Of a stretch of 31,279 nucleotides of DNA, positions 8,105-15,761 are shown in pieces. Both the position numbers and the translations under genes were made by a program. This stretch comes from Chloroflexota bacterium (lineage in GTDB: Bacteria; Chloroflexota; UBA5177; JANWHV01), in the NCBI GenBank assembly GCA_025924845.1, contig JAICHN010000004.1, positions 1 through 31,279 on the forward strand, in the 5' to 3' direction. The notes under the pieces were generated by a model. It ran no database searches. It was given only the letters and a program-made list of their open reading frames with translations, and was not told the origin of the DNA. Within the stretch, counting starts at the first letter, position 1, and each line of letters starts with the position of its first letter.

Positions 8105-9012
8105 GCAGCGGAACCGGGCGGGCCGTTCAGCTGCTCCTGCTTTTGATTAAAGATGCGTACCAGGCGGGTAAGGGCCAGGTTCTCGGCCACCGCCCACACG
8201 GCGAAAAGGGCGATGAACACGCCGATGCGAATCAAGACCAAAAGACCGCCGACCACACTGAGCCCAAGCAAAAGGCCGAGCGTGCTGATCGGTGCCGCGA
8301 GCGCCAGGAAGAATGCATTGCGCACGAGCAATCGCCAGGAGAGGTCGCGGACGAGCAGCGGCCACGCATACATTCCCGCCATCGCCCAGAGCAGCGCGAG
8401 CAACAGCACGAGCACGCTGATCGTGGCGCCCGCCAGCGAATGTACGGAGCCGTAGAATCGGAGATTCAGGAACAGGATGCCGCCGGTCACCGCCTGGAGC
8501 GCCAGGAGGCCCCAGCTTCGTCGCGCGTAGCGCCGCTGCGCCCGCAGGTAATCGCGAAAGGTAGGAGCCATATCCGGGTCGCACGCCGCGCGGGCGTAGC
8601 TGAACAGCCCGGCGAAGGCAGGCGCCGCCGCCACGCAGGCAATAATGATCGTGATTACCAGGGGCACGGCGGTTGTGGCGGAAAATAGTCCGCCGACCAA
8701 TAAGCCCGCCAAGGCGCCGATCACGATCTGCACTGATACGGCCAGGTTCACCAGGATGAACGAACCCATACGATCGTACAGCGTGGAGAAAAGAGTCCGG
8801 AAGTAGCCTCGCTGAACCACCTCGGCATAGGTCGGCTCCAGCAGCGGCGAGTCGCGTAGGTCATCCCAGATCGACACGCCCTCCGGTCGCTTGTACTCCG
8901 GTTCGTCCCGTGGATCGCGGACGCGGTCACGGGTCAGCACGGGGGAGTTCCGGGCCTCGCCGGCCCCCTCACCACGTTCGTTCCGCTTACCCCGGGTCCG
9001 GTCGCGCCTCAT
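8098..9012 (-). CDS. DUF624-like (YesL-type) polytopic membrane protein
   Basis: Membrane protein of 304 residues with no assigned biochemical role. A charged cytoplasmic N-terminus of about 80 residues (Arg/Glu-rich, then SIWDDLRDSPLLEPTYAEV) precedes about six hydrophobic segments. The layout (paired TM helices, then a loop with PTFRDYLRAQRRYARRSWG) resembles the YesL/DUF624 family, which is mostly found beside sugar-transport genes. That resemblance is by pattern only. The ATG at 9012 shares ATGA with the stop of the preceding gene and has AGAGGGG 8 nt upstream, so it is preferred over a GTG at 9051. It is the last gene of the transsulfuration unit, tail to tail with nadK. Confidence 0.7.
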   Translation of the reverse strand: MRRDRTRGKRNERGEGAGEARNSPVLTRDRVRDPRDEPEYKRPEGVSIWDDLRDSPLLEPTYAEVVQRGYFRTLFSTLYDRMGSFILVNLAVSVQIVIGALAGLLVGGLFSATTAVPLVITIIIACVAAAPAFAGLFSYARAACDPDMAPTFRDYLRAQRRYARRSWGLLALQAVTGGILFLNLRFYGSVHSLAGATISVLVLLLALLWAMAGMYAWPLLVRDLSWRLLVRNAFFLALAAPISTLGLLLGLSVVGGLLVLIRIGVFIALFAVWAVAENLALTRLVRIFNQKQEQLNGPPGSAAQ

Positions 9013-9380
9013 GGCTGAGACCCCTCTGTGTGCGGCGAGAGACGCCGCCACTTGCGCGGATCGAGGGCCAGCCGGACCTGTCCGCGGCTCACCGCCGTTC
9101 CCGGCCAGGAAAAGGTCTGATTCGGTAACAGTTCCGGATGGGCGAAAAAGCGTTTAATGAATACTGCCAGATGTTTTACCAACATCCTATCCTCCATGTC
9201 GGGCGAGGGCGCGAGATCGCGAATCCATGACACGTGGGTTTCGACTACGAGGTGCGATTCCTTGCCGCGACGCAGGACGATCAGGCGGAGGTCGCCGTCC
9301 GCTCCGCCCTCCTCATCGGCCACGCTGTAGCCGCGACCGAGGGTGGCGCGTAGGTAGCTCACAAAATGGAATTGGGTCAT
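9009..9380 (-). CDS. Small conserved-looking protein of unknown function
   Basis: A 123-residue soluble protein I do not recognise. It has alternating hydrophobic and charged stretches (RLIVLRRGKESHLVVETHVSW), suggesting beta strands, and an aromatic/proline-rich C-terminal part (FFAHPELLPNQTFSWPG). There is no signal peptide, membrane segment or metal-binding cluster. It is very probably a real gene: its ATG abuts the stop of the cystathionine-enzyme gene (TAA then ATG) with GAGG 5 nt before. Its stop overlaps the ATG of the membrane-protein gene. The context suggests a link either to sulfur amino-acid metabolism or to the membrane protein next to it; no function is proposed. Confidence 0.75.
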   Translation of the reverse strand: MTQFHFVSYLRATLGRGYSVADEEGGADGDLRLIVLRRGKESHLVVETHVSWIRDLAPSPDMEDRMLVKHLAVFIKRFFAHPELLPNQTFSWPGTAVSRGQVRLALDPRKWRRLSPHTEGSQP

Positions 9381-10547
9381 TTAGTCCTCAAGAGCCTGTC
9401 GTAGGTCGGCCAGCAGATCGTCGCCGTCTTCGATCCCTACCGAGAGGCGGATCAAGCCGTCACTCACCCCCAAGGCGGCCCGTCGTTCGGCCGGGATCGA
9501 TGCATGGGTCATCGAGGCCGGATGCTCGGCCAGCGACTCCACGCCGCCCAAACTTTCGGCCAGGGTAAAGAGGTCGAGGCGTTCGAGGATCGCTCCTGCT
9601 CGATCCTTACCGCCTGTAACCACGAACGACACCATGCCGCCGAAGCCCTGCTGTTGGCGGGCGGCCAGCGCGTGGTCGGGATGCGAGGATAAGCCGGGGT
9701 AGTAGACTGCTTCCACGGCAGGGTGCTCAGCCAACATCCGCGCCACGCGTCCCGCATTCCGCTCGTGCGCCTGCATGCGCACGGCGAGCGTCTTGAGGCC
9801 GCGCAGCACCAGGAAGCAATCGAGCGGGCCGGGCACCGACCCCGTGGCGTTTTCCAGGAAGCGCAGCTGCTCGGCCAGAGCGTCATCCTGCAACAACACG
9901 GCGCCGCCCACTACATCGCTGTGCCCGCCCAGGTATTTGGTCGCGCTGTGGACGACGAGGTCGGCTCCGAGCGCCAATGGCTGTTGAAAGTAGGAGCTGA
10001 GGAACGTATTGTCGACCACGACGCGCGCCCCGGTTTGGTGCGCGATCGTCGAGACTGCCGCGATATCCACTACCTTCAGCAGCGGATTGGAGGGCGATTC
10101 CACCCAGACGAGACGCGTGGCGGGGCGCAAGGCGCCCTTCAAGGCGTCCAGATCCCGCGCATCGACATAACTAAAGGTGAGGCCAAGCGGCCGGAACACC
10201 CGTTCGAATAACCGGAAGGTGCCGCCGTAGAGATCGTCCATGGCTACCACGTGGTCGCCGCTGTGCAGGGTATGCAGGATCGTGGTCTCGGCGCCCAAAC
10301 CGGAGCCGAAGGCCAGCCCGTGGCGCGCTCCTTCCAGGGAGGCCAGGCATTCCTCGAGCGCCGTACGGGTAGGATTGCCGCTCCGCGAATATTCGTAGCC
10401 CTTGTGCCTGCCCAGGCCCTCCTGTGCATACGTAGAGGTTTGATAGATCGGGGTAATTACCGCGCCGGTCGTGGGGTCGGGCGCCTGACCGACGTGAATG
10501 GCGCGCGTGGAAAAACCATGTTCGCTCATTGGCTTGTGTTCGCTCAT
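9381..10547 (-). CDS. Cystathionine gamma-lyase / gamma-synthase family PLP enzyme
   Basis: PLP-dependent Cys/Met metabolism enzyme of 388 residues. Next to a cystathionine beta-synthase, the likely reaction is cystathionine to cysteine, 2-oxobutyrate and ammonia. Motifs: YEYSRSGNPTR (Tyr/Arg that touch PLP of the neighbouring subunit), the GSGLGA loop, VDNTFLSSY, Lys204 in SATKYLGGHSD as the Schiff-base lysine, and SLGGVESLAEHPASMTH near the end. Gamma-synthase and gamma-lyase are hard to tell apart by motif, so gamma-synthase activity remains possible. The start at 10547 shares ATGA with the upstream stop; a second in-frame ATG at 10529 follows a repeated ATGAGCGAACA. Confidence 0.93.
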   Translation of the reverse strand: MSEHKPMSEHGFSTRAIHVGQAPDPTTGAVITPIYQTSTYAQEGLGRHKGYEYSRSGNPTRTALEECLASLEGARHGLAFGSGLGAETTILHTLHSGDHVVAMDDLYGGTFRLFERVFRPLGLTFSYVDARDLDALKGALRPATRLVWVESPSNPLLKVVDIAAVSTIAHQTGARVVVDNTFLSSYFQQPLALGADLVVHSATKYLGGHSDVVGGAVLLQDDALAEQLRFLENATGSVPGPLDCFLVLRGLKTLAVRMQAHERNAGRVARMLAEHPAVEAVYYPGLSSHPDHALAARQQQGFGGMVSFVVTGGKDRAGAILERLDLFTLAESLGGVESLAEHPASMTHASIPAERRAALGVSDGLIRLSVGIEDGDDLLADLRQALED

Positions 10548-11917
10548 TGGCGGGCCGCCATGAACTCCAGCAGATCGAGCCGGCTAATCAGGCCGACGGC
10601 GCGCTTATCTCTGGTGACGATCAGCGCCGCGGCTCCCTCGAGGAGACCGGTAAAGGCTTCGTCGAGCGCCGCCGACTCGGCGATGGTCGGGAAGGGGCGA
10701 CCCATGGCCACGCTCACATCCGCCTTCACCTTATCGGGATCACGATACAACGAGTCAAGCAAGGCGCGCTCCTCCAGGCTACCAACCATTGCTTCGACGG
10801 TCGGATTCTCCGGATCCTCGAACACGGGAAGCTGCGAGATCCCGTAGCGCTGCATGGTATCAATCGCCGTGCCTACTTTGGCATGGGGCCCGATCGCCAC
10901 CAGGGGCGGCGTATCACCTACCCGAGCGCGCACCACGTCGGACAGGCGACGGGCGGCGAACCGTTCCAGAAAGCCGTTCTGACGCATCCAATCATCGGAG
11001 AAAATCTTGCTGAGATAGTTTCGCCCCGTGTCGCTAAAGATGACCACCACGGTTTTCCGCTCGTCCAGTTCCTGGCAGACTTGCAGCGCGGCGTGGAGGG
11101 CAAGCCCAGACGAGCCGCCGATCAGTAATCCCTCTTCGCGCGCTACTCTTCGGGCCATCAGAAAGGCGTCCCGATCGCTCACCCTGACCCAGCGGTCGAC
11201 CACGCTCATATCCGCCGTGCCGGGGATAAAGCTCTGTCCGATTCCCTCTACCTTGTACGGCTTGCACTGCGTGTCACCGGAAAACACCGAGCCTTCGGGG
11301 TCCGCGCCGACCACCAGGAATCCGGGCTTCTTCTCCTTAAGGTAGCGTCCCGCTCCAGCAATGGTGCCGCCGGTGCCCAGACCACAGACCAGTGCGTCCG
11401 CCGCGCCGTCCGTCTGCTCCCATATTTCCGGCCCGGTGGTGGCATAGTGGGCGGCCGGGTTGGCCATGTTGAAAAACTGGTTAGGCTGAAAGGCGCCGGG
11501 AATCTCGCGCGTGAGCCGGTCGGCCACCGAGTAAAAACTCTCCGGCGATTCGCGGGGGACCGAGTTTGGGGTAAGCACTACTTCCGCGCCATACGCTTTA
11601 AGCAACTCGATCTTCTCGGCGCTGACCTTATCGGGCATGACGAAGATCGATTTATAACCCTTAATCGTGGCGGCGATTACCAAACCCAGGCCGGTATTGC
11701 CCGCGGTCGGTTCGATAACCGTGCCCCCCGGCTGCAGGGCGCCTGCCCGCTCCGCCTCCTCGATCATGGCCAGGCCGATTCGGTCCTTGATGCTGCCGCC
11801 TGGATTCTGCGTTTCCACCTTGGCCAGGACGGTGGGCCGAACCCCGCGTGCCACGCGGCCCAAGCGCAGCATGGGAGTGTTCCCAATCATATCCAGTACG
11901 GTGTCGGCAATCTGCAT
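10544..11917 (-). CDS. cbs: Cystathionine beta-synthase with C-terminal CBS domains
   Basis: Condenses serine (or O-acetylserine) with homocysteine to cystathionine, the first step of reverse transsulfuration. The 457-residue protein has a fold-type II PLP domain (1-315). This contains IGNTPMLRL, the Schiff-base Lys44 in NPGGSIKDRIG, the substrate loop TAGNTG and the phosphate-binding GTGGTIAG. Two CBS motifs lie at about 335-455, as in eukaryotic and actinobacterial CBS and unlike short CysK. The bacterial protein lacks the heme-binding N-terminal extension. The CBS pair suggests adenosyl-ligand control. The start at 11917 places the family's first conserved residues normally; an ATG at 11950 would add 11 residues. 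It heads a four-gene leftward operon. Confidence 0.93.
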   Translation of the reverse strand: MQIADTVLDMIGNTPMLRLGRVARGVRPTVLAKVETQNPGGSIKDRIGLAMIEEAERAGALQPGGTVIEPTAGNTGLGLVIAATIKGYKSIFVMPDKVSAEKIELLKAYGAEVVLTPNSVPRESPESFYSVADRLTREIPGAFQPNQFFNMANPAAHYATTGPEIWEQTDGAADALVCGLGTGGTIAGAGRYLKEKKPGFLVVGADPEGSVFSGDTQCKPYKVEGIGQSFIPGTADMSVVDRWVRVSDRDAFLMARRVAREEGLLIGGSSGLALHAALQVCQELDERKTVVVIFSDTGRNYLSKIFSDDWMRQNGFLERFAARRLSDVVRARVGDTPPLVAIGPHAKVGTAIDTMQRYGISQLPVFEDPENPTVEAMVGSLEERALLDSLYRDPDKVKADVSVAMGRPFPTIAESAALDEAFTGLLEGAAALIVTRDKRAVGLISRLDLLEFMAARQ

Positions 11918-11992
11918 GGTTTTTCCCGTCGGCTCGCCCGCTACATGCAATTACGGACGGCTCCGCCGCGCGCGTGCCGCCGTTCCTCTATC

Positions 11993-11998
11993 ACTATA
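11993..11998 (-). promoter_or_regulatory. Candidate -10 element for the cbs operon
   Basis: On the minus strand TATAGT lies 76 nt before the chosen cbs start, a plausible sigma-70 -10. The region 17-18 nt upstream (TTAGGT/TAGGTC) is a poor -35, so the call is tentative. Confidence 0.3.
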
Positions 11999-12123
11999 CC
12001 GCGTTAGGATCGCCCGACCTAATTTCCCAAGCATCCAGGCCCTTCCCGGCCACCTTGACCAGACAACACCGTATCTTACACTTATGCCAATAGCTAGTTG
12101 TGTGGTAACAGGCACTAGGTGCA

Positions 12124-12153
12124 TTGATCCTGACACTTTAGTGTCAGGATCAA
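12124..12153. promoter_or_regulatory. Perfect 13-bp inverted repeat (possible operator)
   Basis: Arms TTGATCCTGACAC and GTGTCAGGATCAA are perfectly complementary around a TTTA loop. It sits between the divergent cbs and kinase genes, where an operator would be expected. There is no T-tract, and both neighbours start nearby, so a terminator makes little sense. A mobile-element end is the main alternative. Confidence 0.5.
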
Positions 12154-12157
12154 TAAG

Positions 12158-12203
12158 CGAGATCCTCCTATCTCACACCAAGCGTTTTAGTGTCAGGATC
12201 TCG
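12158..12203. repeat. Second inverted repeat sharing the same motif
   Basis: Arms CGAGATCCT (12158-12166) and AGGATCTCG (12195-12203) are perfect complements with 28 nt between. The right part contains TTTAGTGTCAGGATC (12186-12200), an exact direct repeat of 12137-12151 in the neighbouring palindrome, 49 nt away. The two structures are therefore variants of one unit. Confidence 0.45.
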
Positions 12204-12255
12204 TAAAGAAGGGTGCTTGACAGATGACTAACTCGGTTAGCCGGAGGGAATGGTG

Positions 12256-13302
12256 ATGCAGCCGGGTCAGAGTGCGGAGCAGGCAGGGGCGCCGCCCCGT
12301 TCGCTCATTGAGACCACGTGCGCTCATCTGGCTCGCCTTGGCTTGACGGCGCCCAGCGATCCCTGCCCGCCCTGGCGGTTGCTGGGCGGTGGAGTGTCGA
12401 ATTGGGTGATCCGCTTCGAGGTGGGTTCGGGTGTCGTGGTCAAGCAGGCCCTCCCTCAGTTGAGGGTCCGTGAGGAGTGGCTGGCGGACCCCAGGCGCGC
12501 CGTGCTGGAAGGCTACGCCATGGCCACGCTAGGCGAGCGGTTGCCGGAAGGCGATGTGCCCCGCGTGCTCTTCGTGGATGAGGACGCGTGCCTTCTGGGC
12601 ATGACCGCCGCCCCCGAGCAGGCCAAGCCCTGGAAGGAGTTGCTGCTGAGGGGCGAGGCGGATCCGCGAACCGCACGGGCGGTGGGCGCCTTGCTTGGCC
12701 GTATGCACCACGCCGCCTGGGGTGATCCCGAGCTGGCCCGCCGCTACGCCGATCTGTCGCTGTTTGAGCAACTTCGCCTCGACCCCTACCACGCATACAC
12801 GGCGCGGCTGGCCGAACAGCGCGGCGACCGGGACCTCGCGGCATTGCTACGGTCGGGCGCCCAGGCTATGCGGGAAAATCGGCGGACCCTGGTGCACGGC
12901 GATTTCAGCCCCAAGAATCTGTTGGTCTGGGACCAGTCGGTCCTGGCGCTCGATTTCGAGGTCGTGCATTGGGGCAACCCCGATTTTGATACGGCGTTTC
13001 TCCTGACGCACCTGGCTCTCAAGGGTATCCATAGGCCCGCCGCTACCGCCGCTTGTGGAGCATGCGCGCGAGCCTTCCTGGACGCCTATATCGCCACCCT
13101 TGGTCTGCAAGCCGCCGAGGTCGTGGAAAGCGGCGCCTTGCGGCAGGCAGGGTGCTTGCTCTCGGCGCGGGCGGACGGTAAGTCACCGGCGGAGTATCTC
13201 AGTCCGGACGGCCGGCTTCAGGCTCGCGCTCTGGGTGCGGCGGTCCTGCGTGGCGAGGTGCATACCGTCGCCGGTCTCTTCAGTTCACGGGAGGCATCAT
13301 GA
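12256..13302 (+). CDS. APH/choline-kinase-fold small-molecule phosphotransferase
   Basis: ATP-dependent kinase of 348 residues with the aminoglycoside-phosphotransferase fold. It has a Gly-rich start (LLGGGVSNWVIRFE), a VVKQA lysine, catalytic loop LVHGDFSPKNLLV (Asp216 and the Asn) and the metal-binding Asp233 in ALDFEVVHWGNPDFD. The family covers antibiotic kinases, choline/ethanolamine and homoserine kinases, and methylthioribose kinase; this sequence does not reveal which substrate. GGAGGG at 12243-12248 best serves the ATG at 12256; in-frame ATG 12250 and GTG 12253 are too close. Its TGA overlaps the ATG of the enolase homologue (ATGA), so the two are made together. The kinase is more likely metabolic than resistance-related for that reason, which is an inference. 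Confidence 0.88.
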   Translation: MQPGQSAEQAGAPPRSLIETTCAHLARLGLTAPSDPCPPWRLLGGGVSNWVIRFEVGSGVVVKQALPQLRVREEWLADPRRAVLEGYAMATLGERLPEGDVPRVLFVDEDACLLGMTAAPEQAKPWKELLLRGEADPRTARAVGALLGRMHHAAWGDPELARRYADLSLFEQLRLDPYHAYTARLAEQRGDRDLAALLRSGAQAMRENRRTLVHGDFSPKNLLVWDQSVLALDFEVVHWGNPDFDTAFLLTHLALKGIHRPAATAACGACARAFLDAYIATLGLQAAEVVESGALRQAGCLLSARADGKSPAEYLSPDGRLQARALGAAVLRGEVHTVAGLFSSREAS

Positions 13303-14591
13303 CCAATCAGTTCAGCATTGTCGAGGTTAGGGCCCGCCAGATCCTCGACTCACGCGCTAATCCCACCGTGGAAGCCGACGTGCGGTTGGCCGGCGGGGCT
13401 CTCGGCCGCGCCTCGGTCCCGTCGGGCGCCTCGACCGGACGCCACGAGGCGCAAGAGTTGCGCGACGCCGATCTTCCGGCCTGGGCTGGGCGCGGGGTGC
13501 GGCGCGCCGTGGAAAACGTGCGGCTCCATTGTGGGCCGGCCGTGCTCGGGTTGGACGCTCGGGAGCAGACGACGGTAGACCGGACGCTGGCCGCGCTGGA
13601 CGGTACGGAGAACCTGGCGCGCCTCGGCGCCAATGCCGTTCTGGCCGTCTCTCTGGCCACGGCGCGAGCGGCGGCGGTGGCCGAAGGGGTGCCGCTCTAT
13701 GCCTATGTGGCGGCGCTGGCGGGCGCCCAGCCGTTGCTCCCCCTGCCCATGGTGAACATGATCTCCGGGGGCGCTCATGCCGGGCAGAATCTGGACATTC
13801 AGGATGTGCTCGCCATGCCGGTCGGCGCCGCCGACTACTCGGCCGCCCTGGAGATGGTAGTGCGGGTCTATTGGGCGCTTCGCGACCAGCTGGTGCGCGA
13901 AGGCTATCCGCCGCTGGTGGGGGACGAGGGCGGCTTTGGTCCCGCGCTTGCCGGAAACGAGGAAGCATTGGCCATGGTAGTGCGGGCGATCGAGCAGTCC
14001 GGCCTCCGTCCGGGAACGGATGTGGCCTTGGCGCTCGACGTAGCGTCATCGCGGTTGTACCGAGACGGGCGCTACCACCTGGAGCACGGCAGCGGCGGAC
14101 CCCAGGCGCTGACCGCCGGGGAGATGACCGACCTGATGGAAGGTTGGCTCGCCCGCTATCCGCTCATTTCGATCGAGGATGCCCTGGCGGAGGACGATTG
14201 GGACGGCTGGCGCGGCTTGACGTTCCGCCTCGGGCATCGCGCGCGTCTGATCGGCGACGACTTATTCGTCACCGACCCGACGCGGCTTCGGTTGGGGATT
14301 GAGGCAGGGGTGGCCAACGCCGTGCTGATCAAAGTCAACCAGATTGGCACCTTGAGCAAAACCCTGGAAACCCTGCGGGTGGCGCGGGAACATGGCTACG
14401 GCGCGGTGATTTCGGCGCGCTCGGGCGAAACGGAGGATGATTGGCTGGCCGATCTGGCGGTGGGCAGCGGGGCAGGTCAGATCAAGGTAGGATCGGTGGC
14501 GCGATCGGAGCGGCTCGCCAAGTACAACCGGCTCCTCCGGATCGAGGAGGAGATGGGAGCGGCTGCCCGCTACGCCGGGGCTTCGGCGTAA
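13299..14591 (+). CDS. eno: Enolase family protein with altered active site
   Basis: Full-length (430 residues) homologue of enolase, the 2-phosphoglycerate dehydratase of glycolysis. Present are the Ser39-loop (PSGASTG), His160 (GGAH), Glu210 (VGDEGGFGP), magnesium ligands Asp247, Glu293 and Asp320, general-base Lys345 (LIKVNQIGTLSKT), Arg374-Ser375 and Lys396 (GQIKVGS). Two positions differ. The Glu of the usual D-I-Q-E-F is Asp169 (DIQDV; yeast Glu168). The His of V-S-H-R-S-G-E-T-E-D is Ala373 (ISARSGETED; yeast His373). Both line the active site in known enolases. Position 397, normally Thr in K-T-G-S, is Val. It may be a slowed enolase, a paralogue with another substrate, or a functional lineage variant. 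GGGAGG precedes the ATG, which overlaps the kinase stop. Confidence 0.85.
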   Translation: MTNQFSIVEVRARQILDSRANPTVEADVRLAGGALGRASVPSGASTGRHEAQELRDADLPAWAGRGVRRAVENVRLHCGPAVLGLDAREQTTVDRTLAALDGTENLARLGANAVLAVSLATARAAAVAEGVPLYAYVAALAGAQPLLPLPMVNMISGGAHAGQNLDIQDVLAMPVGAADYSAALEMVVRVYWALRDQLVREGYPPLVGDEGGFGPALAGNEEALAMVVRAIEQSGLRPGTDVALALDVASSRLYRDGRYHLEHGSGGPQALTAGEMTDLMEGWLARYPLISIEDALAEDDWDGWRGLTFRLGHRARLIGDDLFVTDPTRLRLGIEAGVANAVLIKVNQIGTLSKTLETLRVAREHGYGAVISARSGETEDDWLADLAVGSGAGQIKVGSVARSERLAKYNRLLRIEEEMGAAARYAGASA

Positions 14592-14649
14592 CGGGCCTTC
14601 GCGGGTGAGTTTGGACTGAAGAAATCGGGGCTCAACGGATGTGGTGCCT

Positions 14650-14672
14650 GGCTCCGGGAGTGCTCAGGAGCC
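14650..14672. terminator. Weak hairpin between convergent genes
   Basis: GGCTCC (14650-14655) and GGAGCC (14667-14672) form a 6-bp stem with an 11-nt loop, in the gap between the convergent enolase and lactonase genes. No T-run follows on either strand, so it would be a poor intrinsic terminator. Confidence 0.25.
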
Positions 14673-14687
14673 GAAGATAGTACTGGT

Positions 14688-15632
14688 TCAGGATACCTTG
14701 AGGGCGCTGCCCACCGGGATACCCGGTACCTGCAGACGAATGCGATACAGGCTTGAGGTAGCGGTGATGAACAGGGTCCGCCAGTCGTCTCCACCCCAGG
14801 CCAGGTTCGCCGCTACCTCCGGCAGCGTGATGATCCCCAGCGGCTTACCCTCCGCGTTGAAGATCCAGACTCCACCGATCGATCCGACGTAGAGATTTCC
14901 GGCACTATCCACCTTCAGGCCATCCGGCGGCCCCTCGTCCGGCGCCAGGGGTGAGGGCAGGGGCGTTTCCGCGAAGATCCGCCGGTTGGAAAGGCTACCG
15001 TCGGCCGCTACATCGAAGCTATGGATCAGTCTGCTTGAGTCGTCGCCGACATACAGGCGCGACTCGTCGGGCGAGAAGGCAAGGCCGTTCGGATGCTTGA
15101 GTTCATCGGAGACCAGGGCGAGCTCGTTGGTCTGGGTCCAGCGAAAAACGCCCTGAAAGGGCAGTTCCTTGCCTTCGGTGAGGTTGAGCAGCCCGTGGGG
15201 AGGGTCGGTGAAATAGACCGCGCCGCTGCTATGCACCACCACATCGTTGGGACTATTCAGGCGCTTCCCCTGGTAGCGATCGGCCAGTACGGTGATGCTC
15301 CCGTCCTGCTCGGTGCGTGTGAGGCGGCGCGCGGCCTGCCCGCATACAATGAGCCGATCTTCCCGATCCAGAGTCATGCCGTTGCAATAGCCCCTGGGAA
15401 ACCCATCGCCCGGACCCTGGCGTTCGACCCTCCAGGTGGTTACCTCTGGTCCTTCGGGGTGCTCCTGCCAGCGCACGATCCGGCTGCGCGGGATATCCGA
15501 GAACCGCAAGTGGTCGCCGCACCACACCGGTCCTTCGGTAAAGATGAATCCGCCTGCCACGCGCTCGGCGCGTGCGTCCGGAGAAACCAGTTGGTGGAAC
15601 GAAGCATCCAGCACCAGGAACGGCCGTGCCAT
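14688..15632 (-). CDS. SMP-30/gluconolactonase-family lactonase
   Basis: Six-bladed beta-propeller hydrolase of 314 residues, predicted to open sugar lactones to aldonic acids with a divalent metal. The metal-ligand set of the family is present: Glu33 (FIFTEGPVW), Asn182 (KHPNGLAFSPDES) and Asp237 (PPDGLKVD), plus Asn129 in LNSPNDVVVH. There is no signal peptide, so it acts in the cytoplasm. AGGGAGG lies 7 nt before the ATG. It is the last gene of the sugar cluster, about 130 bp after the Ldh2-family gene. Its position with two dehydrogenases suggests it hydrolyses the lactone formed by sugar oxidation; the actual sugar is unknown. Confidence 0.88.
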   Translation of the reverse strand: MARPFLVLDASFHQLVSPDARAERVAGGFIFTEGPVWCGDHLRFSDIPRSRIVRWQEHPEGPEVTTWRVERQGPGDGFPRGYCNGMTLDREDRLIVCGQAARRLTRTEQDGSITVLADRYQGKRLNSPNDVVVHSSGAVYFTDPPHGLLNLTEGKELPFQGVFRWTQTNELALVSDELKHPNGLAFSPDESRLYVGDDSSRLIHSFDVAADGSLSNRRIFAETPLPSPLAPDEGPPDGLKVDSAGNLYVGSIGGVWIFNAEGKPLGIITLPEVAANLAWGGDDWRTLFITATSSLYRIRLQVPGIPVGSALKVS

Positions 15633-15761
15633 GCGTCTACCTCCCTATCGGTCAGTGCATCATTCAGTCCGCCGCGGATGATTTCACCGGCTGACCACGT
15701 TTAGCTCCGCCCCTATAAGCGAGCCGGACGACGGCGGATGATCCAGAACGGACAACGGCGA

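Noticed and set aside
12217..12245. TTGACA as -35 of a promoter for the kinase-enolase pair
   Set aside because: No -10-like hexamer lies 16-18 nt downstream, and the ribosome site would fall there.
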